The notes under the pieces were generated by a model. The model had not been told where the DNA came from, did no database searches, and saw nothing but the letters and a program-made list of their open reading frames with translations. The translations under genes were made by a program, and so were the position numbers. Below, piece after piece: positions 6,355 through 13,664 of a DNA stretch of 64,000 bases. Each line of letters begins with the position of its first letter. Position 1 is the first letter of the stretch. Origin of the DNA: Shinella sumterensis (lineage in GTDB: Bacteria > Pseudomonadota > Alphaproteobacteria > Rhizobiales > Rhizobiaceae); assembly GCF_004514425.2 (NCBI RefSeq), contig NZ_MYFN02000012.1, positions 1 through 64,000 on the forward strand. Direction: 5' to 3'.

Positions 6355-7359
6355 CTAGTGCCGGATGCGCGGGTTGATCCAGCCGTAAAGCAGGTCGACC
6401 ACGAGGTTGACGATCATGATGACGCCGGCGATCAGCATCAGGCCACCCTGCACCACGGCATAGTCGCGCTTGAAGACGCTATCGACCATCCACTTGCCGA
6501 TGCCCGGCCAGGAGAAGATCGATTCCGTGAGAATGGCGCCCGCGAGCAGCACGCCGACCTGCAGGCCGATCGTGGTGATGACGGGGATCATGGCGTTGCG
6601 CAGGGCGTGCACCCCGATCACGCGGAACGGCGAGAGACCCTTGGCGCGGGCGGTGCGGACATAGTCCTCGCCGAGCACTTCGAGCATGGCCGAACGTGTC
6701 TGGCGCGCGATGACGGCCAGCGGGATCGTGGACAGCACGACCGTCGGCAGGATCAGGTATGTCGCGGCAGACTTGAATGCGCCGGTCTGTCCTGACAGCA
6801 GGCTGTCGATCAGCATGAAACCGGTCACGGGTGGGAAGAAGTACATCGCCGAGATGCGCCCCGAGACCGGTGTCCAGCCGAGATAGCCGGAGAAGAAGAT
6901 GATGAGCAACAGGCCCCACCAGAAGATGGGCATCGAGTAGCCCACGAGCGCGACGCCCATGATCGACTGGTCGAACCAGGTGCCGCGTTTCACCGCGGCG
7001 AACACGCCGGCGGGAATGCCGAGCACCATGGCGACGATGATGGCGCAGAGCGCCAACTCCAACGTTGCCGGAAACAGTTGCAGGAAGTCGTCCAGCACCG
7101 GGCGCTTGGTAACGATGGACGAGCCGAAGTCGCCGGTGAGCAGGCCGGTGAGGTAATCGAAGTACTGGACGTACATCGGCCGATCCAGCCCCAGCTGGTG
7201 CATGATCTGGGTGTGCCGTTCCGGCGACATCACGCGTTCACCCGACATCAGCATGACCGGATCGCCGGGCAGAAGTCGAATGAAGGAGAACGCGATGATC
7301 GATACCCCGAGGAACGTGGGTATCAGGACGGCGAGCCGTCCGAAGATAAAGCGAAACAT
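6355..7359 (-). CDS. dppB: Dipeptide ABC transporter permease DppB
   Basis: A 334-residue permease of the OppB/DppB type. It has an N-terminal helix (FIFGRLAVLIPTFLGVSIIAF), the LLPGDPVML loop, and the C-terminal EAA loop region EVLGEDYVRTARAKGLSPFRV that couples to the ATPases. The start MFRFIF at 7359 fits the family; the frame is open further upstream, but that part has no family character and crosses the dppA-dppB hairpin. Partner of DppC. Confidence 0.92.
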   Translation of the reverse strand: MFRFIFGRLAVLIPTFLGVSIIAFSFIRLLPGDPVMLMSGERVMSPERHTQIMHQLGLDRPMYVQYFDYLTGLLTGDFGSSIVTKRPVLDDFLQLFPATLELALCAIIVAMVLGIPAGVFAAVKRGTWFDQSIMGVALVGYSMPIFWWGLLLIIFFSGYLGWTPVSGRISAMYFFPPVTGFMLIDSLLSGQTGAFKSAATYLILPTVVLSTIPLAVIARQTRSAMLEVLGEDYVRTARAKGLSPFRVIGVHALRNAMIPVITTIGLQVGVLLAGAILTESIFSWPGIGKWMVDSVFKRDYAVVQGGLMLIAGVIMIVNLVVDLLYGWINPRIRH

Positions 7360-7389
7360 GGGAGCCAATCCCTTCTTATTTTTGAAAAA

Positions 7390-7419
7390 CCGGCGGCCCG
7401 AATATCTTCGGGCCGCCGG
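7390..7419 (-). repeat. Strong hairpin between dppA and dppB
   Basis: Perfect 13-base inverted repeat CCGGCGGCCCGAA with its complement around a 4-base loop, in the 102-base gap between the binding-protein gene and the first permease gene, followed on the minus strand by TTTTTCAAAAATAAG. It should act as a partial terminator and/or 3' stabiliser giving more DppA than permease. Confidence 0.7.
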
Positions 7420-7461
7420 CCATTGCACGCTCTTTGCGGCGTGCCGTTCTTCTATGCGATC

Positions 7462-9057
7462 TTACTCGGCGATGTCGACACCGTCAAAGCGGTGAATGCC
7501 GAGCGGGTCCATCTTGAAGCCCGTGACCTTCTTGCTCATGGGAACGACGACGAGCGAGTGGTCCAGCGTGTTCCACGGCGCTTCGCGCTTGAAGACGACC
7601 TGCGCCTGTTCGTAGAGCTTCGTGCGCTCGCCGATATCGGCGGTTTCCTTCGCCTTGGTCACCAGCGCATCGAACTCCTCGTTGCACCACTGCGCGCGGT
7701 TGTTGCCGCCCACGGCGTCGCAGCCGAGCAGGGTGTCGAGGAAGTTGTCCGGGTCGCCGTTGTCGCCCGTCCAGCCGAGGATGGCCGCGCCGTCGCGGTC
7801 CTTGGCGGAGGAGAGCTTCAGGTACTCGGCCCATTCGTAGGAGACGATCTCGGCCTCGACGCCGATCTTGGCGAGGTCGGCCTGCATCAGTTCGGCTGCG
7901 CGGCGGGCGTTCAGCATGTACGGACGGGCAACCGGCATGGCCCAGATCTTCATCTTGAGATCCTTGACGCCGGCGTCTTCGAGCATCTTCTTGGCCGCTT
8001 CCGGATCGTACTTGTCGTCTTCGACGGCATTGTTGTACGACCACATGGTCGGCGGGATCGGGTTCTTCGCGACGGTGGCCGCACCCTGGAAGACGGCGTC
8101 GACGATGGCCTGGCGATCCACGGCCATATTGAGCGCCTTGCGGACCTCGACCTTGTCGAACGGCGGAACCAGCGTGTTGTAGGCGAGGTAGGCGACGTTC
8201 AGGCCTTCCTGCTCGACGACCGTCAGATTCTCGTCCTTCTTCAGGTCTTCGACGTCAGCAGCGTTCGGATAGGCCATGATGTGGCATTCGCCGGCCTTGA
8301 GCTTCTGCGCGCGCACGGCAGCGTCCGTGGTGATGGCGAAAACGAGATCGTCGATCGGCTGCTTGCCGTTCCAGTAGTCCGGGTTGGCCTTGTAGCGGAT
8401 CGCGGCGTCGGTCTGGTAGGCGACAAAGGCGAACGGGCCCGTGCCGAGCGGCTGCTGGTTCAGCAGCTCCATCTTGCCGTCGGCCTGCAGCTTGTCGGCA
8501 TATTCCTTGGAGAGGATCGAGGCGAAGTCCATGCCGAGATTGGCCAGGAACGGCGCTTCGGGGCGCTTCAGCACGAACTTGACGGTGAGGTCGTCGACCT
8601 TCTCGATCTTCTCGATCAGGTCCGGAAAGCCCATGCCCGCGAAGTATTCCCAGGAAGCGCCGGCAACATACTTGTTCCAGGCATTGTCTTCCTTGTACTG
8701 GCGCTCGAACGAGAAGATGACGTCGTCGGCGTTCAGCTCGCGGGTCGGCGTGAAATACTCCGTCGTCTGGAACTTGACGCCCGGACGAAGCTTGAAGGTG
8801 TATTCCTTGCCATCGGCCGAAACTTCCCAGCTCTCGGCGAGGCCCGGCTCCAGTTCGGTGCTGCCATGCTTGAACTCGACGAGGCGGTTGTAAGCGGTAC
8901 GCGATGCGGCATCGAAGGTCTGGCCGCCCGTGTAGAGGCCGGGGTCGAAACCTTCCGGCGAGGCTTCCGAGCAATAGACCAGAGTCTTCGACCAGGCGGC
9001 CGTTGCCATCATGGAGGCAAGCGCCGTCGCTGCGAGGAGAGTAGTCAGCTTTTTCAT
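7462..9057 (-). CDS. dppA: Periplasmic dipeptide-binding protein DppA
   Basis: A 531-residue SBP family 5 protein. It has a signal peptide (MKKLTTLLAATALASMMATAAWS, cleavage near 23-24), then KTLVYCSEASPEGFDPGLYTGGQ, the DppA-type N-terminus that recognises the free amino group of di- and tripeptides. The motif LRPGVKFQ is typical of family 5. Mature length fits DppA. It is the first gene of dppABCDF; a strong hairpin follows. Haem or delta-aminolevulinate uptake has been described for some DppA proteins, but the sequence does not decide this. The start at 9057 gives a standard signal peptide; a frame extending upstream is dismissed. Confidence 0.92.
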   Translation of the reverse strand: MKKLTTLLAATALASMMATAAWSKTLVYCSEASPEGFDPGLYTGGQTFDAASRTAYNRLVEFKHGSTELEPGLAESWEVSADGKEYTFKLRPGVKFQTTEYFTPTRELNADDVIFSFERQYKEDNAWNKYVAGASWEYFAGMGFPDLIEKIEKVDDLTVKFVLKRPEAPFLANLGMDFASILSKEYADKLQADGKMELLNQQPLGTGPFAFVAYQTDAAIRYKANPDYWNGKQPIDDLVFAITTDAAVRAQKLKAGECHIMAYPNAADVEDLKKDENLTVVEQEGLNVAYLAYNTLVPPFDKVEVRKALNMAVDRQAIVDAVFQGAATVAKNPIPPTMWSYNNAVEDDKYDPEAAKKMLEDAGVKDLKMKIWAMPVARPYMLNARRAAELMQADLAKIGVEAEIVSYEWAEYLKLSSAKDRDGAAILGWTGDNGDPDNFLDTLLGCDAVGGNNRAQWCNEEFDALVTKAKETADIGERTKLYEQAQVVFKREAPWNTLDHSLVVVPMSKKVTGFKMDPLGIHRFDGVDIAE

Positions 9058-9405
9058 AGTGAGCTTCCCAGGTTTGCTTTTTTGTTCTGTTGTCAGGCTC
9101 ATGCGCATGTCCTGCGCCAGCCTTGGGCTGGATGGAACGACATTTGCCGGCGGATTGCAATAAGTCGGACCACAATTTTGTCCAAACGGAAAAAACCGGA
9201 AAAATATCCTTCTCCACAGCCTCGATATGGACCAGGGGCACTGCGGAACCGGGCGTTCCCCTAACGTGTTATGCTTTCGTGCCTGACCGGCAGGGCGTCA
9301 ATACACCACATCGCACGCCGGAAGAGCGTCACGCGAACGCATGTTAAATTGTGCATAAAACTCAACGGATTGTGCCGATTTCACCGCGAAAAAAGGAGAG
9401 ACACC
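9058..9405. other. Intergenic region upstream of dppA; no conventional gene seen
   Basis: 348 bases holding the dppA promoter (minus) and the promoter of the LuxR region (plus). Small inverted repeats occur at 9117-9131 (CCAGCC/GGCTGG) and 9245-9259 (GGAAC/GTTCC). No open frame with a good ribosome binding site was found here apart from the tiny ORF that begins at 9406. Confidence 0.4.
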
Positions 9406-9453
9406 ATGAATTTGTCCGGCAAAACCCTTTGCTGCCAGAGATTGCGGCGCTAG
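9406..9453 (+). CDS. Possible 15-residue leader peptide with a Cys-Cys pair
   Basis: The ATG at 9406 has one of the best ribosome binding sites in the window (AAAAAAGGAGAG, 6-8 bases upstream). It opens a 15-codon frame, MNLSGKTLCCQRLRR, ending in TAG at 9453. The next gene, a LuxR-type regulator with a weaker GTG start, begins 33 bases later. This arrangement fits a translated leader (uORF) controlling the downstream gene. It could also be a misplaced ribosome binding site or chance. No homologue can be named. Confidence 0.3.
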   Translation: MNLSGKTLCCQRLRR

Positions 9454-9486
9454 ATTGCCGGCGTGGATTCTGGGGGTGGACGCCAC

Positions 9487-10206
9487 GTGATTGCTTTGAA
9501 CGAACATTTCAGAAGGTATGATTTTGAAAGCGACCTTGAGAAAGCTCTCAACCGCGTCGATTTTTTCCGTATCTTTCACACGATGGCTCTTCGCTACGGC
9601 TTCGAGCACTTTGGCGTGCTGCAGCTGGCGAACGAGCACGAAACGAGCCTGCTGGCACAGCGGCTGACGCTGCACGATTTGCCCGCCGGCCTTGCCGAAG
9701 CCTATGACAAGCGCCATCGCTTCAACGATAGCGATCTCTTCAAGAGCTTCTATGTCTCAACGATCTCCACGGTCTGGCGTGACCGGGATCGTGCGGCCGA
9801 CCAGGGCAGCCCGCATGAGAGCTTTCTCGATCAGATCGGCTTCGACATGGCGCTGTCCGTGCCGGTGCATTCGGTCGCCGGCACGCGCTTCGTCGTGCTG
9901 TTTCTCGGCGATGGCGCAGACATCGGCCGAGCGGAGCATTTCGAGATCTGCTACGAGGCGACCTGCGCCTTCGATTACTTCTATCGCCAGGTCCTCGCCA
10001 ACAAGGCGGGCATGGGCCTGACACCGCGCGAAACGGAAATCCTGCGGTGGATTTCCTACGGCAAGACGGCCAGCGAGATCGCGCTCATCGTCTCGGTTTC
10101 GGAGCATACGGTCAACTCGCACACCGCGACAATCCTGAAGAAGCTCGATGTGGTCAATCGCACGCAAATGGTGGCCAAGGCGATCCGCGAGCAGATCATC
10201 CAGTAA
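9487..10206 (+). CDS. LuxR family transcriptional regulator with autoinducer-binding-like domain
   Basis: A 239-residue protein from a GTG at 9487 (GGGGGTGGA upstream); a GTG at 9463 would add 8 residues. The N-terminal 160 residues resemble the autoinducer-binding fold (aromatic-rich, FGVLQL, WRDRDRA), and the C-terminus is a LuxR HTH (LTPRETEILRWISYGKTASE, then VSEHTVNSHTATILKKLDV). Rhizobia have many such regulators, some acting without a lactone ligand. No luxI-type synthase is in the window, so it is a solo. A single-domain receiver gene follows 120 bases downstream. Confidence 0.8.
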   Translation: MIALNEHFRRYDFESDLEKALNRVDFFRIFHTMALRYGFEHFGVLQLANEHETSLLAQRLTLHDLPAGLAEAYDKRHRFNDSDLFKSFYVSTISTVWRDRDRAADQGSPHESFLDQIGFDMALSVPVHSVAGTRFVVLFLGDGADIGRAEHFEICYEATCAFDYFYRQVLANKAGMGLTPRETEILRWISYGKTASEIALIVSVSEHTVNSHTATILKKLDVVNRTQMVAKAIREQIIQ

Positions 10207-10326
10207 AGCTGCAAGAAAATGGCACAGCGTTCGGGATAGTAGACTTAGGGACTTGTTAATATCCACCGTCTGGACAAGAGTAGCCACAGCGAGACGAGAG
10301 CGTTCGCAAACAGGTTCATTCCCACC

Positions 10327-10734
10327 ATGGCAGCACACGTAAATATTCTGCTCGTTGATGACGACCCGGCTGAAAACGTCATTCTCAGCGCACTGATGCG
10401 CAAAGTCACGAGCTACGTAATCACCCTGCACTATGTGGAGACGGTCGATGGAGCGCTGGATTTCATCCGCTCCTCGGGCGTCGCATTGGACATGATCCTG
10501 ATGGACAACCGGCTTCAGCCGCAGGCCGACTTCCGGGAAACCGTGCCGGAACTGCGCCGCGCCGGCTATATCGGCCCGGTCGGCGTCATCTCGTCATCGA
10601 TCAGCGATGCGTATTTCCAGAAAATCGAAGACTACGGCGTCGACTTCCGCATCGACAAGGCGGAGCTCGATCCGACGGCAATCGAGTTCCTGCTGCGGGA
10701 ATACGTCCGGCGCGAGGCTAGCGCGGGATCGTAG
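10327..10734 (+). CDS. Single-domain response regulator (receiver only)
   Basis: A 135-residue CheY-like receiver without an output domain. It has acidic residues D11-D13 (LLVDDDP), phosphoacceptor D60 (MILMDNRLQ), the switch Ser at about 89-90 (GVISSS) and Lys111 (FRIDKAEL). All catalytic positions are present. It must act through a partner protein or as a phosphate sink. No kinase gene is adjacent. It follows the LuxR gene on the same strand, possibly with its own promoter in the 120-base gap. Confidence 0.85.
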   Translation: MAAHVNILLVDDDPAENVILSALMRKVTSYVITLHYVETVDGALDFIRSSGVALDMILMDNRLQPQADFRETVPELRRAGYIGPVGVISSSISDAYFQKIEDYGVDFRIDKAELDPTAIEFLLREYVRREASAGS

Positions 10735-10803
10735 GACGACCCGTTTCACCGTTCCGGAATGAAGAGACCCGGTGGCCGGGCCTGCCGAAGGAAAAACCGG
10801 CGG

Positions 10804-11268
10804 TCAGGCCGCTGGCTGGCGGGCAACCGCCGCGGTTTCCAGACCCAGCAGCATGCCGATCTGCGGACGGGCCTTCACCAGATCATCGATCGTGTACTGC
10901 TGGAGCACCTCGAAGAAGGCGTTCAGCGCCTTGCGCAGCGCGGCATTGAGGCCGCAGCTGTCGACCAGCGGGCATTCGATTTCGCCGGCCTCGAAGCATT
11001 CCGCCATGGCGAAGGAGTCCTCGGTCACACGCACCACGTCGAACAGCGTGATTTCGCTGGCAGGCTTGGGAAGACGCACGCCGCCATTGCGGCCGCGCAC
11101 GGTCTCGATGATGCCTGCGCGCGTCAAAGGCTGGAGGATCTTGAACAGGAAGAGCTCGGAGACACCATAGGCCTTGGCGATCTCGGGGATGCGGCTGAGC
11201 TTGCCACCATTTGCTGCGCAGTACATCAACATGCGGACAGCATAGTTGGTTTGCTTCGTCAGGCGCAT
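10804..11268 (-). CDS. rirA: RirA, rhizobial iron regulator (Rrf2 family, Fe-S)
   Basis: A 154-residue Rrf2 protein. The N-terminal winged helix starts MRLTKQTNYAVRMLMYCAANGG. Three cysteines for the [4Fe-4S] cluster lie at C91, C99 and C105 (AECFEAGEIECPLVDSCGLN), exactly as in rhizobial RirA. When iron is sufficient, cluster-bound RirA represses iron-uptake genes; low iron destabilises the cluster and lifts repression. It is divergent from an iron-binding protein gene (11441), a typical target. I did not find a clear TGA-N9-TCA iron-responsive operator between the two genes. Confidence 0.93.
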   Translation of the reverse strand: MRLTKQTNYAVRMLMYCAANGGKLSRIPEIAKAYGVSELFLFKILQPLTRAGIIETVRGRNGGVRLPKPASEITLFDVVRVTEDSFAMAECFEAGEIECPLVDSCGLNAALRKALNAFFEVLQQYTIDDLVKARPQIGMLLGLETAAVARQPAA

Positions 11269-11348
11269 CGGAAACTCCGAATCCGGTTTTCAGTCGCACT
11301 ACATATAGGACACTTCGTCGTTTAGAACAATTCCAAAAAGCGGAAAAT

Positions 11349-11382
11349 CACAGTCATGTTATGAACGGTACGGTTGACTGTG
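11349..11382. promoter_or_regulatory. Inverted repeat CACAGTCA-N18-TGACTGTG upstream of the iron-binding protein gene
   Basis: Perfect 8-base arms at 11349-11356 and 11375-11382 in the gap between rirA and the iron transporter gene, 59 bases before its ATG. Could be an operator or an mRNA stem-loop. It is not the standard iron-responsive operator. Confidence 0.4.
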
Positions 11383-11440
11383 GTCGGCAAGCCGATAAAG
11401 GAGACTTTTGCAGTAAAGAATAATGCACCAGGAGGACCCG

Positions 11441-12484
11441 ATGCAACTGCTCAAGACTTCCCTCGCCGCCCTTGCCCTCTCGGCCGCAGGTCTCGCCTTT
11501 GTGGCACCGGCGCATGCAGACGGCGAAGTCAACATCTATTCCTATCGCCAGCCGGACCTGATCAAGCCGCTGCTTGACGAATTCACCAAGGAAACCGGCA
11601 TCGCCACCAACGTGCTGTTCCTCGACAAGGGCCTTGTCGAGCGCATCCAGGCGGAAGGCGCAAACTCGCCTGCCGACGTCATCCTGACCGTCGACATCTC
11701 GCGTCTCACCGAAGCCAAGGATGGCGGCGTGACACAGCCGGTCCAGAGCGATGTCATCAACAAGGACATCCCGGCGCAATATCGCGATCCCGATGGCGAC
11801 TGGTTCGGCCTGACGACCCGTTCGCGCGTCGTCTACGCCTCGAAGGATCGCGTCCAGCAGAACGAAATCACCTATGAGGAACTTGCCGATCCGAAGTGGA
11901 AGGGCAAGATCTGCACGCGTGACGGCCAGCACTCCTACAATATCGGCCTCATCGCCTCCATGATCGCCCATCACGGCGAAGCCGAAACCGAGAAGTGGCT
12001 GACGGGCCTGAAGAACAACCTCGCCCGCAAGCCCGACGGCGGCGACCGCGACCAGGCGAAGGCGATCCTCGCCGGCGAATGCGACCTCGCGCTCGGCAAC
12101 TCCTACTATGTCGGTCTCATGCAGACCAACGAGAAGGAGCCCGAGCAGAAGGAATGGGCAGCCGCCATCAAGGTGCTCTTCCCGAACGTCAACGACCGCG
12201 GCGCGCACGTCAACGTTTCCGGCATGGCCATGGCCAAGAACGCCCCGAACAAGGACAATGCCTTGAAGCTGATGGAATTCCTGTCGGCCGGCACCGCCCA
12301 GCAGATCTATGCCGAGCAGGTCTACGAATACCCGGTTCTGCCGGGTGCCGAGCCCTCCGACGTGGTCAAGGCCTTCGGCACGCTGAAGGCCGACCCGCTG
12401 CCGCTCGCCGAAATCGCGGCCAACCGCAAGAAGGCCTCGGAACTCGTCGACAAGGTCGGCTACAACGAAGGTCCTTCGCAGTAA
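11441..12484 (+). CDS. fbpA: Periplasmic Fe(3+)-binding protein (FbpA/AfuA type)
   Basis: A 347-residue family 1 ferric-binding protein. It has a signal peptide ending AHA at about residue 26, then DGEVNIYSYRQPDLIKPLLDEFTKETG, the FbpA-type opening. Later come TYEELADPKWKGKICTRDGQHSYN and GNSYYVGLM, whose adjacent tyrosines are the expected iron ligands. A GGAGGA site sits 7-12 bases before the ATG at 11441. It faces rirA, and a perfect terminator follows directly, so no permease or ATPase is cotranscribed. The likely permease is at 21948. Confidence 0.9.
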   Translation: MQLLKTSLAALALSAAGLAFVAPAHADGEVNIYSYRQPDLIKPLLDEFTKETGIATNVLFLDKGLVERIQAEGANSPADVILTVDISRLTEAKDGGVTQPVQSDVINKDIPAQYRDPDGDWFGLTTRSRVVYASKDRVQQNEITYEELADPKWKGKICTRDGQHSYNIGLIASMIAHHGEAETEKWLTGLKNNLARKPDGGDRDQAKAILAGECDLALGNSYYVGLMQTNEKEPEQKEWAAAIKVLFPNVNDRGAHVNVSGMAMAKNAPNKDNALKLMEFLSAGTAQQIYAEQVYEYPVLPGAEPSDVVKAFGTLKADPLPLAEIAANRKKASELVDKVGYNEGPSQ

Positions 12485-12509
12485 TATCCCTGCCTCCCAA
12501 GGCGAATGG

Positions 12510-12536
12510 AAACGGCGGCCTCTGGCCGCCGTTTTT
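12510..12536 (+). terminator. Terminator of fbpA
   Basis: AAACGGCGGCC-TCT-GGCCGCCGTTTTT, 11-base perfect arms and a T run, 26 bases after the stop. Confidence 0.88.
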
Positions 12537-12572
12537 GTTTTCCGCTCTTCGCTTCGGAGGCGGTTATGTGGC

Positions 12573-13664
12573 TTATTGAAGCTCCGGATCCGACTGGCCG
12601 GAGATGATCCGCGCGTAATCGGTGATATCCTTCCTGCGCTCGGGCGTGCCCGGATGCGTCGAGAGGATGCTGGTATCCGACCGATCACCCAGCTTGTCTT
12701 CCAGCAGGCCGAAGAACCGGGCAATCGCCGTCGGATCGTAGCCGGCCTTCGCCATCAGCTCGACCGAGCGCCGATCCGCCTCCGCTTCCGCCGCCCGCGA
12801 ATAGGACAGCGCCAGAAGGCCGCCGCCCTGCACCAGCACGTCCTCCATTGCTGAGCCGACATCGCCGGCGATCAGCATGATGAGACCCGTCATGCCCGCA
12901 GCGCGATAGAATTGCCGCAGGCTGTGCTCGAGTTCGACATGGCCGATCTCATGGGCGAGCACCCCGACCAGCATTTCCGTGTCGCTTCCCGCCAGTTCCA
13001 CCAGCTGGTCGGTGATGACAAGCGTCCCGTCCGGAAGTGCAAAGGCGTTCGGGCCGATGATGCCGCCGTCGCGGAAGTTGAGGTTGTAGGCCTTGGCGCC
13101 ACGCGGCGACTGGGCGGCGATCCTGGCGAAACCGTCAATGATTTCCTTGCGGCGCGCCTCCGGCAGTTTCGTCGCAGAAAAGGTCGTCTTGTCGAGCGTC
13201 GCCAGTGTCCCCTGCCCCATGAGCTGGGGAACGATCGGCGGCGTCGTCAGGATGGCGACCTCGACCAGGGCGGGAACGCCCCAGCGATAGATGACGCCGC
13301 CGAGCGCGAAGGCGACGAGGACGATGACAATCAGGCGCAGGCGGAACTGCTCCAGCCAATGCACGAAACCGGCACCGCCCTTGCCCCGCGCAGCGAGGTA
13401 GCGGTCTATGCCGTCATTGTCCCAGGTCTCGAAGACCGAGCCGTCGGGAAACGTCACCCTGCGGGGGATGGACCCGACGCGGCCGGAAATGTCCAGCCAC
13501 GAGAGGCCCGCGCCGGCAAGCGCCTTGCCGCCTGCGGCGGGCTGGGCAACAACCTCCCCCGCCCCTTCAATAAGCAGGGCTTCCACGGAGCGGCTGGAAC
13601 CGGCGGGATGCCAGTCGCCCTTGGCGATGGCCCCATCGGCCTTGGCAACGGTTTCAGAAGCCAA
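12573..13664 (-). CDS. M48 family zinc metallopeptidase, membrane-anchored
   Basis: A 363-residue protein with an N-terminal DUF7092-like part (about 15-85), one transmembrane helix (about 110-128) and an M48 protease domain. The zinc motif HEIGH is at 238-242 and the third ligand is expected in YSRAAEAEADRRS (about 290). I chose the TTG at 13664 (AGGGG upstream), which overlaps the end of the DUF898 gene by 11 bases; the frame is open further upstream but only as shadow of that gene. It forms a two-gene unit with the DUF898 membrane protein. Related to periplasmic/membrane quality-control proteases (HtpX/BepA/LoiP group). Substrate unknown. Confidence 0.85.
   Translation of the reverse strand: MASETVAKADGAIAKGDWHPAGSSRSVEALLIEGAGEVVAQPAAGGKALAGAGLSWLDISGRVGSIPRRVTFPDGSVFETWDNDGIDRYLAARGKGGAGFVHWLEQFRLRLIVIVLVAFALGGVIYRWGVPALVEVAILTTPPIVPQLMGQGTLATLDKTTFSATKLPEARRKEIIDGFARIAAQSPRGAKAYNLNFRDGGIIGPNAFALPDGTLVITDQLVELAGSDTEMLVGVLAHEIGHVELEHSLRQFYRAAGMTGLIMLIAGDVGSAMEDVLVQGGGLLALSYSRAAEAEADRRSVELMAKAGYDPTAIARFFGLLEDKLGDRSDTSILSTHPGTPERRKDITDYARIISGQSDPELQ

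Noticed and set aside
7078-9264. 728-codon plus-strand open frame opposite dppA/dppB
   Set aside because: Antisense to well-supported dpp genes; produced by high GC and codon bias mirrored on the other strand.
11269-11440. RirA iron-responsive operator (TGA-N9-TCA)
   Set aside because: Searched by eye in the rirA-fbpA gap; no exact match, only an unrelated inverted repeat.
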